Positions 1 to 10,605 of a DNA stretch of 64,000 nt are shown piece by piece. Origin of the DNA: Siphlonurus alternatus (lineage: Eukaryota > Arthropoda > Insecta > Ephemeroptera > Siphlonuridae). The translations under genes were made by a program, and so were the position numbers. Positions within the stretch are counted from its first letter, which is position 1. Every line of letters starts with the position of its first letter. The stretch spans positions 1,688,501 to 1,752,500 of the forward strand of contig OX463778.1 of NCBI GenBank assembly GCA_949825025.1. The letters run 5' to 3'. A model generated the notes under the pieces. The model worked only from the letters and a program-made list of their open reading frames with translations. It searched no databases and was not told the origin of the DNA.

Positions 1-389
1 ATTTTTGAATCTTAATTATCATAAATACTTAATTTTTTTTTCAGTTGTCATGCAAAATCACTGAGCAAACAGTATTAAACTTGTTTGTCTAATTTATTAT
101 ATTTTGTTATTAGAGTGCACACACAATTACCATAATCTTTTAGTAAACTTTAAATGAATTAAAAGAAATCTCTAAAATACTGAAGAATATTCACAGCAAA
201 ATTGTTTTGTTTTTTCACTTGTTCAAAATAATTAAAAGTTGAGTTTATGTTGGTTGCAACAAAATATTCTGCTCAAGCATACACATTAATTAAAGAATAA
301 TATGTAGTTTCAGATTAATCTTTTATGTTTTTGAAAACTTTAGCTGGTATGTTTTTAATTTATTACTTATTTTGCTGTTCATATCAAGG

Positions 390-540
390 TCAGGATAAAT
401 TGAATCCTGCCAGTCAAAATTCATGGCAAACTCAATTTGCTGCAACTGTTTTTCAAGTGGGCCTCTCAAGAGGTTTGAGTGTGATGCAGGTCAAGTATTA
501 TCAAGTCTCTGCTCCAGCTGATACGAACGGTGATATATAA
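390..540 (+). CDS. Possible 3' terminal exon of an unidentified gene
   Basis: An open frame ends at a TAA at 538-540. It reads as ordinary protein from about 390 (QDKLNPASQNSWQTQ..., ending ...SAPADTNGDI), whereas the codons before it are AT-rich and hydrophobic like intron translation. A pyrimidine-rich stretch ending in AAG at about 389 could be the splice acceptor. An AATAAA at 628-633 sits about 90 bases after the stop, as expected of a 3' UTR. I do not recognise the protein, and the rest of the gene would lie left of the window. It may be a chance ORF. Confidence 0.33.
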
Positions 541-1149
541 TTTAGGAGTATTAATATTGTGTGACTGGTTACATGTTTTTAAAAATCTTGCCATGTGCAG
601 AACCCCTCCTTCATTAGCAGTTTCAGTAATAAAATTGGAAATGCTGCTTTAGAGAAAGGCAGTATTTTATTGATCTGACAAGCTAGTTAAAAAATACTGT
701 CGCTATGATTTATTTGATTTGACTGCCTAGAGATATGTATAGATGAACATTTCAAATCTTGACATATTATTAATCATGATATTTATTACATGTATAGTAT
801 ATCCTTTATTCCTATTATGTATAATTTATCATATGTGGTTTATAATTATAATAACTTATTTATAACATAATATAAATACTGCATGTATATAGGAACATTC
901 CTTGTGAAGGCTGGCTTTCCTATTAAGTAAGCAAAACACAAACTCAGAAATTTAGTAACAAATAATTTTATTTATGCTGTACATATAATAATTATAACAA
1001 ACAATATTTGTTTTTAAAACTACGAATTACAAATTTACAATAAATATAAAATGTTAATTTGGCAAGGTTATTCTTCTAGTTTTCTTTGTCTTTAATACCC
1101 TGAACTTTAAATAACTTTAGCAAAATAAATGTACATTAATTTCTAGCCA
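541..1149. other. AT-rich intergenic stretch, no gene seen
   Basis: Apart from the possible poly(A) signal, no coding frame, RNA gene or repeat structure was recognised here. Confidence 0.4.
628..633 (+). terminator. Possible polyadenylation signal AATAAA
   Basis: A canonical hexamer about 90 bases downstream of the stop of the putative terminal exon at 390-540. In AT-rich DNA such hexamers are common by chance, so its value depends on that exon being real. Confidence 0.25.
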
Positions 1150-1151
1150 AT

Positions 1152-1465
1152 GGAGTATTGTCCTCAATTTTTTTATTGCAGAAATGGATAGAGGGTGCAA
1201 AGTTATGCTACCCTGATTTTTCTCAGATTTTTTAGAGCCCGGGAACTATTTTTAAAAAATTATTGAAAGTTATTTTTGTGACGTCACGGGACGCCGCTCC
1301 TTAAGAAAAAGATAGGACTTGTCGCCGCGTGACGTCACAAAAAGGACTTTCAATAATTTTTTAAAAATACTTCCCGGGCTCTAAAAAATCTGAAAAAAAT
1401 CAGGGTAGCATAACTTTGCACGCTCTATCCATTTCTGCAATAAAAAATATTGAGGACAATACTCC
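1152..1465. mobile_element. AT-flanked foldback element, copy 1
   Basis: An almost fully palindromic element of 314 bp. It starts GGAGTATTGTCCTCAAT and ends with the reverse complement. Both arms carry GCCCGGGAA and a TGACGTCA palindrome near the centre. AT dinucleotides flank both ends (1150-1151, 1466-1467). It encodes no protein and is a non-autonomous DNA transposon (MITE-like). Other copies are at 2408 and 45990, with decayed ones at about 29840 and 55264. Confidence 0.85.
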
Positions 1466-1738
1466 ATTTGATATCATTGAGCTCTTCACACGGCCTTGTG
1501 TAGAGCTCAATGTTGGATATTAATAGCATTCTATATATATATGTACGTTATTGAGAAGATTTTAATTTGTAAAAGCTTATAGCTTATAACAAAGGATTTT
1601 GTGCAGTGGCTTATTTTTTTTTTTAAATCCTTTTTACACCATCCAATTTTTGTACATTTATTTTTTAGAGCAAAATGATTTTTTTCATAATTAAAAATCA
1701 CTAAAAAACGAAGCAAAAATTAATTTATAAGTGGTTAA

Positions 1739-2086
1739 GGGTAAGGTAACGCCACCAATGTTAAAAAAAAATCCCTCACACAAAAATTCTGAAAAAATTT
1801 TAAAATGTTCTCCTCTACACCCCCTATCAGTAGGTAAAATATCAGGTATACAAATACGATCTAGTTTTTGAGTTATGAATTTTTAAAGTTGGCTACTTTA
1901 ATATGGAGAAATGGAATTTCCATGTTAAATTAGCCAACTTTAAAAATTTATAACTCAAAAACTAGATCGTATTTGTATACCTGATATTTTAACTACTGAT
2001 AGGGGATGTAGAGGAGAACATTTTAAATTTTTTTCAGAATTTTTGTGAGAGGGATTTTTTTTAACATTGGTGGTGTTACCTTACCT
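1739..2086. mobile_element. TTAA-flanked 350-bp foldback element (family A)
   Basis: Inverted arms of about 165 bp start GGGTAAGGTAACGCCACC and are separated by about 20 bp. TTAA lies immediately outside both ends (1735-1738, 2087-2090). A TTAA duplication is typical of the piggyBac and Kolobok (T2-MITE) superfamilies, and the purine-rich ends favour Kolobok. There is no coding capacity. Confidence 0.85.
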
Positions 2087-2407
2087 TTAAACCAATAATG
2101 TTAATGTTCCAATACAGAATTTATCAACTCTTGGATGGATGATAGAACTACGTTAAGCGGCAAGAGCTGTGGATAATTAAGTCCTGTGAGCCAAATTTGT
2201 CACAGATTTGAGAAATATGCATGTGCCTCCATGTCTGCTTCAAAACTGGATATTTACATACCTGATAAGATTCCTTATCAGTCTTATCACAACATCTAAA
2301 TAATGTATATAACCTTTCTTTCAAATCTCATTTACATGGTTTTGATTCTGACAGTCTTGTGGGTGTTATAAAATAAGATTGCAAGAAACAGGTCTGTTTA
2401 GCTTAAT

Positions 2408-2725
2408 GGAGTATATATTGTCCTCAATTTTTTTTACTGCAGAAATGGATAGAGGGGTGCAAAGTTATGCTACCCTGATTTTTTGCAGATTTTTTAGAGC
2501 CCGGGAACTATTTTTAAAAAAATATTGAAAGTTATTTTTGTGACGTCACGAGACGCCGCTCTTTAAGAAAAAGATAGGACTTGTCGCCGCGTGACGTCAC
2601 AAAAAGGACTTTCAATAATTTTTTAAAAATAGTTCCCGGGCTCTAAAAAATCTGAAAAAAATCAGGGTAGCAAAACTTTGCACGCTCTATCCATTTCTGC
2701 AATAAAAAAATTGAGGCAATACTCC
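2408..2725. mobile_element. AT-flanked foldback element, copy 2
   Basis: The same family as 1152-1465, with arms of about 140 bp, paired TGACGTCA motifs and AT on both sides (2406-2407, 2726-2727). The left terminus has a short insertion in the GGAGTAT...ATTGTCC motif. Confidence 0.83.
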
Positions 2726-2727
2726 AT

Positions 2728-4114
2728 TGCTGTCAATGAAGTTCCCTCATATGACTGGGTTAATACTTAAAATTCTAAATCTTTATGCTCTTCGAAACAA
2801 ACCTAGCTAGAGATAGTGCATATATGAACATTGGTTAAGAAATAAATTTTTATACATTATATTATGCCATGCAAGACACATTAAAATAGCAACAAAACAT
2901 AGTATTTAATTAATATACAATCATGATTGCAATCATTGTACATAGTTGTGTATAATTTCAAGTTGCATACCATACACAAAATACATGAAAACAAATTCTA
3001 AAATAAATATTTTTTGTTCGTTCTAAGAGATCACTTTCTGTTAATCAAAATTAACTACAGGTTGACAACTATGATCTTTAATTATAATTATATCGGGGCA
3101 GCAAATTTACAAACTCTGCGTTGCTTACATAAGAATGTTGTTTTGCTCACATCAAAGAGGGACCCATGCAGTTTTGGGATTTTTTCTCTTTAAACTTTAA
3201 ATCTATATCTCACACATGACTAATAATTTATAGAATATATAAGGCACTATAAAAATTGGTTGCACATACGTATATATAGTATATCAAGAACTTATTATCA
3301 GAATCACCAGTTTAATTTTAAACGCTATAATTCTTTTATTTGTAATTTTTATAATTTACAAAATAGCTACAATATTATATAAAATAAAACTATACATTAG
3401 ATTTGATAAAGATCATGCAGCCAATAAAAAATTTATTTATAGGTTTATACAAATATTGTAGCGTGAATTAATTAAGTTAAAAAAAAAATCAAGGACTTAA
3501 TTAAATTGGTGCATTAAAGTGGTCCAACAACATATGTGCAAATCCAAACTGTCTTTCCCCATTTTTAAAAGGTTATATTTATTGCATGAAAAAATTAAAA
3601 ACCTTGTTGCAAATGATACACTGACAGTTTAGAACTAGTAGACTTGCAGTTTCAAAGTCTCTGTTCTATCCATTAAGACGAAGTCTCTAAAGTCGTTCAT
3701 AATTTTTACTACACCGTTCTCAATGTCAACCTACAATCACAGTGGCGTGTGGTCAAGTAGGACAACTCAAATGTTCACCTTTATGCACCCAGCAAAATGA
3801 AAAGCACCTTTTGTCAGCAGTTCCTTCATGTTCCTCATTTATGTGGTGAACATTGCAGGTGCTAACTTCACTATAATACACACAACTTATGATCATGTAA
3901 AATAAAAATGTCCAGTCCAGCTATACTTTAACATGTCCAGACCAGACATTTTCATTTGAACGAAGTGTACTACACTATATATACCATAAATGAAGGTACA
4001 GTAAAATTTTTTAATTAATTTATTCATGAAAAAATCATAACCAATAAATGATAATATTTACTTTAAAAAAAAAGGAAGATATAGGAGCAAGATATTTATA
4101 GAAAAAGATTTTAC
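2728..4114. other. AT-rich intergenic stretch, no gene seen
   Basis: I found no recognisable exon, RNA gene or strong inverted repeat. The 3640-3960 part is somewhat less AT-rich but carries no convincing open frame. Confidence 0.4.
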
Positions 4115-4265
4115 GTTTGAGCTTTTAGCCGTCTTTGACACAGCCAGCAAGAAGAAAAAAATAAAACGAATAATGATAGACATAAAAAAAAAAAAATCCC
4201 ATCAATTTTTTTTTCTCTCTTTTTTTTTTTTTTTGTTGTGTCAATGACGGCTAAAAGCTCAAACT
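4115..4265. mobile_element. Short MITE with about 30-bp inverted termini
   Basis: GTTTGAGCTTTTAGCCGTC at the left end is matched by its reverse complement ending at 4265. Next to each terminus is a TTGACACARC motif, also inverted. The centre is simple A-rich and T-rich sequence. There is no clear target-site duplication. Confidence 0.6.
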
Positions 4266-4315
4266 ATCTCCCTTCCCAGTAAACTATTTTCTCTATCATA
4301 TTTTTTTTTTTCAGG

Positions 4316-4427
4316 TATTGAGAGTAAAATGTGTACTTATACACATTGAGATTGAGATTTTGACGTGATGTATGTTGTCTTGTACAACCTTTGCCTTCGA
4401 AATAAAATTATTATTATTATTATTATA
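4316..4427 (+). repeat. Probable non-LTR retrotransposon 3' tail with (ATT)n
   Basis: A 3'-UTR-like stretch (TGTACAACCTTTGCCTTCG) runs into AAATAAAATTATTATTATT, a short trinucleotide array. That arrangement is typical of the 3' end of a 5'-truncated LINE or a dependent SINE. No coding part remains. Confidence 0.35.
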
Positions 4428-5027
4428 CTGGTCTTAAACAAAATTACTGCACTCATTTTGGCAGTATACAAACTTGTGGCAAAAGTGCTTGCTTATATAA
4501 TACAGGCTAAAAACAACTAAATTTAAGTCAGCACATTATTATATTATTATTATTATATTATAGGGACTCAAAATTCCTTGCCTCGAGGCAAAACTATGAA
4601 GCATTATGTTGTTATATTACAGCAAGTAAAAACTATAATATAAATTTAATGCTATACAAGCCTGTGAACTCAATTTAACACACATGCATTTTAGGTTAGC
4701 CTGGAGCATTTTTTTAAAACTACATATATAATACAGGCAAATTTACAAAGCCTGTAATATTTAATTGAAATAATACTTCAATTGGTACATGAATATTTGG
4801 TCTTGTAATTATTGACATCAAGGCAAATTAAGACATATATGTAAGGAGGAATATTAAATACTGTTGTCTATAAAGATACATTTATGTTGGCAACAAGCAA
4901 CTAAGCAGGATTCTGTCACAACTGCAATTAAAAATCCAATGCTGTGACTATGAAATTGCATAGTTGTGGCTCTCATAGGACTTTTTTTTTTACAGTATAT
5001 ACTTGTCAATCTTAACAGTTAGCTTAA

Positions 5028-5374
5028 GGGTAAGGTAACGCCACCAATGTTAAAAAAAATCCCTCACACAAAAATTCTGAAAAAAATTTAAAATGTTCTC
5101 CTCTACACCCCCTATCAGTAGCTAAAATATCAGGTATACAAATACGATCTAGTTTTTGAGTTATGAATTTTTAAAGTTGACTAATTTAACATGGAAGTAA
5201 CATTTCTCCATGTTAAAGTAGTCAACTTTAAAAATTTATAACTCAAAAACTAGATCGTATTTGTATACCTGATATTTTAGCTACTGACAGGGGGTGTAGA
5301 GGAGAACATTTTAAATTTTTTTCAGAATTTTTGTGTGAGGGATTTTTTTTAACATTGGTGGCGTTACCTTACCC
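5028..5374. mobile_element. TTAA-flanked 350-bp foldback element (family A)
   Basis: A 347-bp palindrome with the same termini and core as 1739-2086. TTAA lies at 5024-5027 and 5375-5378. It is one of the best-preserved copies. Confidence 0.85.
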
Positions 5375-5378
5375 TTAA

Positions 5379-6422
5379 TAGTTTATGTTAAAAAGCCACT
5401 TTCATAAGACTATTAGTCGAACACTTATCATCCTATCATGCTTTTCAAGGCTGAATAGGCATTATTGGAACTAAAACAAGACATAAATTTATTCTAATTA
5501 AGAGACTTAATTAAATTAATGAAAATTAAAATTACCTAGAGATAAGACACATTTAAAATGAACAAATACGTATATTAAAACACTAATTTTTAGGAAGCAA
5601 AAAGTCTAAAAATTCCCATACTTTGGTGATTATTTTTTCCTCTCACAATTGTGAGTGCAGAGTTGATATAAAGTTTTTTTTTTTTTTTTTTTTTTTTTCC
5701 TCGATCATTGGAGTTTGCAAAAAGGGAGAAACCGTCTTCTACTGTTTTGAAACAAAATGCATATTGTCATGACTATAATCTTTGTTTGGGCAACTAACTT
5801 GTATTCTACACTGAATTATTTACATTACATCATTCCTCGTCTGCAATAATGAGCTATCTGCTTTATCAGATGCTGCAATTAAAGCTCTTCTTCTTCTTTT
5901 CTTATGCCCTAAACTAAAGCTGTAAATAGATGTAACATAAAGCTCATTGCTGCGCTCACCTGAAATATCAGATAGCTTGTTATTCTGGATAAGGAAGGGA
6001 CTGTATGTATCAATTACAGGAGTAATTTTAGTTAAAAGGGTTTTTTTTTTTTTCATTGTTACTCGGGTACAAATTCAGAAAAAAATTCATGGTTCAAGAT
6101 AATAAATAACAATAAAATATGTGGAGGAAGATGAATGTACTGGAAACAAAGCTTAAGTTTAATGGTAAAAATCTGCATTCAACTAGGTAAAAAGGGAGTT
6201 GTTTTATCTGACGGTGAGATTTTTTAAAATTTAAAATATTTATTATTTTTTTTTGTGGATAAACTAGCAAATAATGTCAAAAGAATTAAGTTTCTTTCAT
6301 TTTCAAATTTAATTTCATCATGCTACTGACAAGCTTTCACTTTTAGAAAGGAAAAGGCAATATGTTATCTATAACTTTCAAACACTTAAGTCCTTATTTC
6401 TTTTATAATAAATTTTTTAAAT
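5379..6422. other. Region downstream of PLEKHJ1, mostly AT-rich
   Basis: Contains a long T tract at about 5674-5698. A minus-strand stretch at 5820-6010 has a TTTCAG-like acceptor and an open frame rich in Lys/Arg; it could be an alternative 3' exon but matches nothing I know. AATAAA-type hexamers on the minus strand near 6240 could serve the PLEKHJ1 transcript. Confidence 0.3.
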
Positions 6423-9400
6423 TTAAAACTTAATCAAATCCTGCGATGTTGACTGAGGGATTGGTGGAGGTGGCGCCACTCTGGTGGCAACTCTGGAAGT
6501 TTCTGTGGCATTTACCATACGGCGGTTGGCATTCCTGCTGGGACGTGGAGGGGACGGAAAAGCTATCGGAGAAGTTTCCCGAGTCGCCTTTACGCTGGGG
6601 GGAAATTGAGTCTGTGAGGTGCCAGCTAAAGCCATAAGAGCTGCATTTTGTATGGGAAATACATTGAGAGCTTCAGGCTGCTGAGTACTGGCTGGAACAA
6701 TGTGACTGTGAAATGATGAAGGACGAGGATTCATGTTTGGAATCTGTAGTCCTGAAGAAGCCGCAGGTGTTATGTGACTCTTGAAGGATGTAGCTCGACG
6801 GTTTGGCGATCTTGCAGGGCGGGACGGTGAGAGCGATACTGACGCTAATTGTGATGAAAGTTTTTGTTTATCTTTCAGAGCAACACTTTCGTTGTGGGGG
6901 TACATCAGAAGAGGATCCTGCCAAAATAAATAAACAGCAAATAAAAAGTCACAATGTAACACTTGGTATTTAATTAAATAAGTAATTTAACTTAAAATTT
7001 GAAATCAAGGATACCACAGCAGATCAGACTAACAGAAAATGTATCAAAACTCCGTTAGTAATTTTTGTATAGGATTTCCTAGGTATGAAACACTGACAGG
7101 TTTTGCAACATTTGCTGTTAGTCCAATTTGTTGTGGCACCACCAAAATGTACTAATTTGTATTTATTTAAAGTAAAGTGCGCGCTAGAAAAAAAAGTTGA
7201 GTTAGTATTTTCTAAAAATAGTTCAAGTAGTCCTCCATATCAAACCAAAATTCAAAAAATTCTATCTCAAATAGGTTTGCCAGAAAAAAATTCCAAAGTC
7301 AGAGTGAACGCGTCGCTTAACATGGGGCTTTACCTGACAAAAACCCTCGAATATCTCGAAAAAATACACCGTTGGGTGGTATGAAAAAAATATAGTCATG
7401 TTGTATGACCCAAGCTTTAACCAAAAACCGATTAAAAAAAATTTCTCTCGAATCCATTTTTCCGTAAAAAAATAATAAAAAATCTTATGGGAATTAACAT
7501 GGTATATTTTCTTGATTTTTTTACGGAAAAATGGATTCGAGAGAATTTTTTTTTTAATCGGTTTTTGGTTAAAGCTTGGGTCATAGAACATCACTACAGT
7601 ATATTTTTTTCATACCACCTAACGGTGTATTTTTTCGAGATATTCAAGGGTTTTTGTCAGGTAAGGCCCCATGTTAAGCGACGCGTTCACTCTGACTTTG
7701 GAATTTTTTTCTGGCAAACCTATTTGAGATAGAATTTTTTGAATTTTGGTTTGATATGGAGGACTACTTGAACTATTTTTAGAAAATACTAACTCAACTT
7801 TTTTTTCTAGCGCGCACTTTACTTTAAATTGGAACATCAAGAAAGTGTACTAATGGGACAGATTAGTCATACATATCACATCAGAGTGACTCCAATGTTT
7901 GTGACTACTTGCAAGATGATTTAACGATAGTTACCTGTCCCGTCAGTCTTTTAATTTCCCCTTGCATACTTCGAAGCTGGGATCTCCAGTATTCATAACT
8001 GCAATTGATAACATTGAATTAATTGAAACACCAATGTATTTCTGGAAGGTTTATACCTGCATGCTTTGATAGCCGTCACCCACTGCTGTACTTGGTCCTG
8101 AGATCGTGTTGAGAAAACATGTTTGCGTTGTTCTGCGTCATCACCAAACACAATGGAAAATGCAAAAGGGATTCCTGGTACCACCTCAGCCTGAACTTGC
8201 GAATCTTCAAGGACAAATACTCCTGCAGGCTGGAAGAAAGAAAAATATCATCATGTACTAATGAAAATTTGAGTTTGATGTTATTTGTGGAGCAGCACTT
8301 GGTATCTGGAAATATGGAGACTTGAATTGATTATGTATTGAATTCGGATTGATAGACTAAGCAGAGAAAAAATGGGGGAAATGGTGTTGATCCATATAAG
8401 GGATGTTTAGAGCAAAAGGGCGGAAATAGGACGCTAGCCCTTTTCCAACAAAACGTCAAAAAATAATATAAAGGTTTTACCATGCACCCTTACCCTCTTT
8501 TAAATTTTAAAGTGTACAAGAAATTCCCTCACTTCCCCCCACCCCCACAAAAACATAGGTTGGACCTGCCCAGGGCAGTCTCCTACAGGCCGTCTCACAT
8601 GGATTTTCGACTGTCATCTCACTGATATTAGTCGTCCGGATTTTTAAAAGTAAATGGGTCCTCCGTGTAAGAAAATATTTATTTTAAAATATTTACATGG
8701 AAAAATGAAAGCAAATTGTAGTCTGATGTCCATGAATTATTTTTTTCTACACACTGTTATTTTTATTTATTTGATAAATATCATTCTTTTCGAGAAAAAC
8801 GCAAGGCGGAAACTGAGTTATAACTTATAAGTCTGGTAATATAGTATGACGTCACAGAATATCAAAACCACAAATAAAAAGAAAAACAACCTTCATAAAT
8901 ATTTTGATTACAGGAATTAACTTGATTTGATGTTAAAATAATGTAAATATTCACATTGAGGTAGAGTCAAATTCCACAGTCATGCAAAATATATATAAAG
9001 TCTATATGTACTACGTCATCGCTTCAGAAATAGGCTTAGACTTTTTTTATACTAGTCGTCCGGTTTATAAAAGTCATATTTAAACGTATTAATATTATTT
9101 TTGCAGGTGAAAAGAAGTTGTTGAACAATATTAGACTCTATGAGCATTTACTTACTTTTAATTTCAAATCTCTAGACACCGTGAAATCGCCATAATCCGG
9201 GCGCAAAGTGAGGGCTCTCTCCCGTAAGAATGCATGTAAACCGGCCGCTCAGTCGGACGACTAATAAAAAGAGTGGTGGGGGGTAAGACGGCCTGACTAC
9301 CCTGACCTGCCCCTTGTTGTCATGTAATGTATGTTAATTTTTGGTGGGGGTGACAACATTAATTAGTCCGTCAGGTTAGAAGTCACAGTGACAACAACTG

Positions 9401-10177
9401 CTCAGCAATTCAAGGTCCAGATACGAGCTTTAGCTGCTGTGCCTTAAGAGTTTGGAATAAAAGGATAAAAAGGATAAAAATTTAGTTTATACTGCGGCAG
9501 TTGTGGTCACACCACTATGGCTCACAGTTTGTGTCCTGCTTGAGGTCTTGAGGTCACCAGCTCCTTGAACTTCTCAATCCGATCTCGGAAGATCTGCTAA
9601 TAGGGTTACCACGCACCAAGGCCATTCTCTTTTAGATTAGCCATATTTGCCAAGCAACTGAGAGGGGGCGGAGAGTTACGGGGGATTTAAGAGTGCGTTG
9701 AGCACTATATTGCGAGCCACCGTGGTTTAGCCACATTTGCCGCAGATCGTTAAATCTTATTAAACTATCGAGGCGCACTTACCGCACTAGCGGTGGAACA
9801 CCTGAAGGCCCTGAAGCTCACCCAAGGCAAGCATTTAATTTACGTGAAAGGGAGGCGATGCAATCTTAAATGGATTGTTACTTTTATTGATCCAACTTTA
9901 ATAATTTTAAATTTACCTCTTTCCGGTCGATGACACCCAGTTCGTTGATTCGAAAATAAAAGAGAAAGTTTGCTTTTAATTTAAACCATCGTTCCTTAAA
10001 CCCTGAAAAAAAATGTATGAATTATTTGTGTTTTAATTTTACAATACAAACTTATAATTTAATATATTTACCAGCCTGGCTGAAATTTCCACTGGGAGGA
10101 CGGTAATTCAATCTACCTTCAAGATCAGCTGTTGCACTACACCCAAATTGAGACAATTCTTTCTCGGTAAAACGCAT
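6423..10177 (-). CDS. PLEKHJ1: PLEKHJ1-like PH-domain protein, 5 exons
   Basis: Exons on the minus strand are 10177-10072, 10002-9917, 8229-8057, 7998-7935 and 6917-6423. All introns are GT-AG with matching phases, giving 307 residues. The start MRFTEKELSQF matches the family N-terminus (MRYNEKEL in the human protein). Residues of about 15-125 form a pleckstrin-homology domain: the strand FKERWFKLKANFLFYFR is followed by VFSTRSQDQVQQWVTAIKA, whose Trp114 lies in the C-terminal helix. The helix SYEYWRSQLRSMQGEIKRLTGQDPL, which family members carry after the PH fold, follows. Human PLEKHJ1 is about 149 residues. This protein has about 150 extra residues, rich in Ser, Pro and Arg, with PSPPRPSR and APPPPIPQ segments that could bind SH3 domains. 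The function is likely phosphoinositide or membrane-trafficking related, by family inference. Introns 2 and 4 contain transposons. Confidence 0.9.
7171..7823. mobile_element. TTAA-flanked 650-bp foldback (family B) in PLEKHJ1 intron 4
   Basis: A 653-bp near-perfect palindrome whose arms of about 310 bp begin AGTAAAGTGCGCGCTAG and are separated by about 30 bp. TTAA lies at 7167-7170 and 7824-7827. Transcription of PLEKHJ1 would yield a very long RNA hairpin in this intron. Other copies are at 28278 and 61081. No transposase is encoded. Confidence 0.88.
8571..9303. mobile_element. hAT-like non-autonomous element in PLEKHJ1 intron 2
   Basis: The left end CAGGGCAGTC and right end ...GACTACCCT(G) are inverted. 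Nearby inverted pairs are AGGCCGTCT and ATTAGTCGTCCG (8626 and about 9253). An 8-bp direct repeat GACCTGCC flanks the element (8563-8570, 9304-9311). CAGGG termini with 8-bp duplications are the hAT signature. The inside is non-coding and includes a TGACGTCA at about 8848. Confidence 0.65.
9305..9916. other. Rest of PLEKHJ1 intron 2, unassigned
   Basis: Moderately GC-balanced sequence from about 9400 to 9850. It has no open frame of note, no splice-bounded exon that I could join, and no clear repeat structure. Confidence 0.35.
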
Positions 10178-10314
10178 TTTTACAAGTTTCACAAGAAAAA
10201 TTCTATTTTTTTGTGAAAATTATAGCTTGAAGTAACTTGACACATGTTATAAAGTATTAAATATCATACCGTAAAGCGATAAAAAGAGTGATAAACTTAA
10301 AATATTTTGACACA

Positions 10315-10510
10315 TCCCATTAATTCAAGCAGGTGACAGGCACAAACAAATGCTGTGCGATGTGCGATGCTGCGATGGCCGCTGTGCGCATGCGCACACC
10401 ATGCACTTATTTATTTTTTTTTCGATTTTTTCGAACTTTTTTTTCGGTGTTTTGGTCACTTGGTGAACGGTGAACTTGGTCACTTCGATGGGGTCTGACC
10501 TAATAGACCG
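10315..10510. promoter_or_regulatory. Promoter module, copy 1, upstream of PLEKHJ1
   Basis: This stretch (TCAAGCAGGTGACAGGC, then an NRF-1-type site, then a T-rich run and a ...TAATAGACC end) is repeated in degenerate form at 10555-10605 joined to 11304-11445. It begins about 140 bases upstream of the PLEKHJ1 start codon and likely contains its core promoter. Confidence 0.5.
10385..10396. promoter_or_regulatory. NRF-1-type palindrome TGCGCATGCGCA
   Basis: A perfect match to the palindromic NRF-1 (ewg-family) binding consensus YGCGCAYGCGCR, about 210 bp upstream of the PLEKHJ1 start codon. CpG-containing palindromes are rare in this AT-rich DNA. An identical 12-mer occurs at 11353. Confidence 0.65.
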
Positions 10511-10605
10511 CAAAACTAAAAAAAATTTACTCTTAATTTTAAAACGAATATTTTAAATCTATCAATTCATTCAAGCAGGCGGCGGGCAACAAACAAATGC
10601 TGTAG

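Noticed and set aside
5820..6056. Minus-strand frame ending ...HKKRRRRALIAASDKADSSLLQTRNDVM with a TTTCAG before it
   Set aside because: A possible alternative 3' exon, but it cannot be joined with support and resembles no known protein, so it is mentioned only within the region entry.
6446..6637. Plus-strand ORF opposite the last PLEKHJ1 exon
   Set aside because: It is the antisense of a well-supported coding exon with no independent features.
7619..7840. A frame of about 70 codons in the arms of the 650-bp foldbacks (…VELVFSKNSSS…KIQKILSQIGLPEKNSK…), present in both arms and two copies
   Set aside because: It is open only because the copies are nearly identical. The diverged copy at 28278 has a stop in the same frame, and there is no selection-like pattern or family match.
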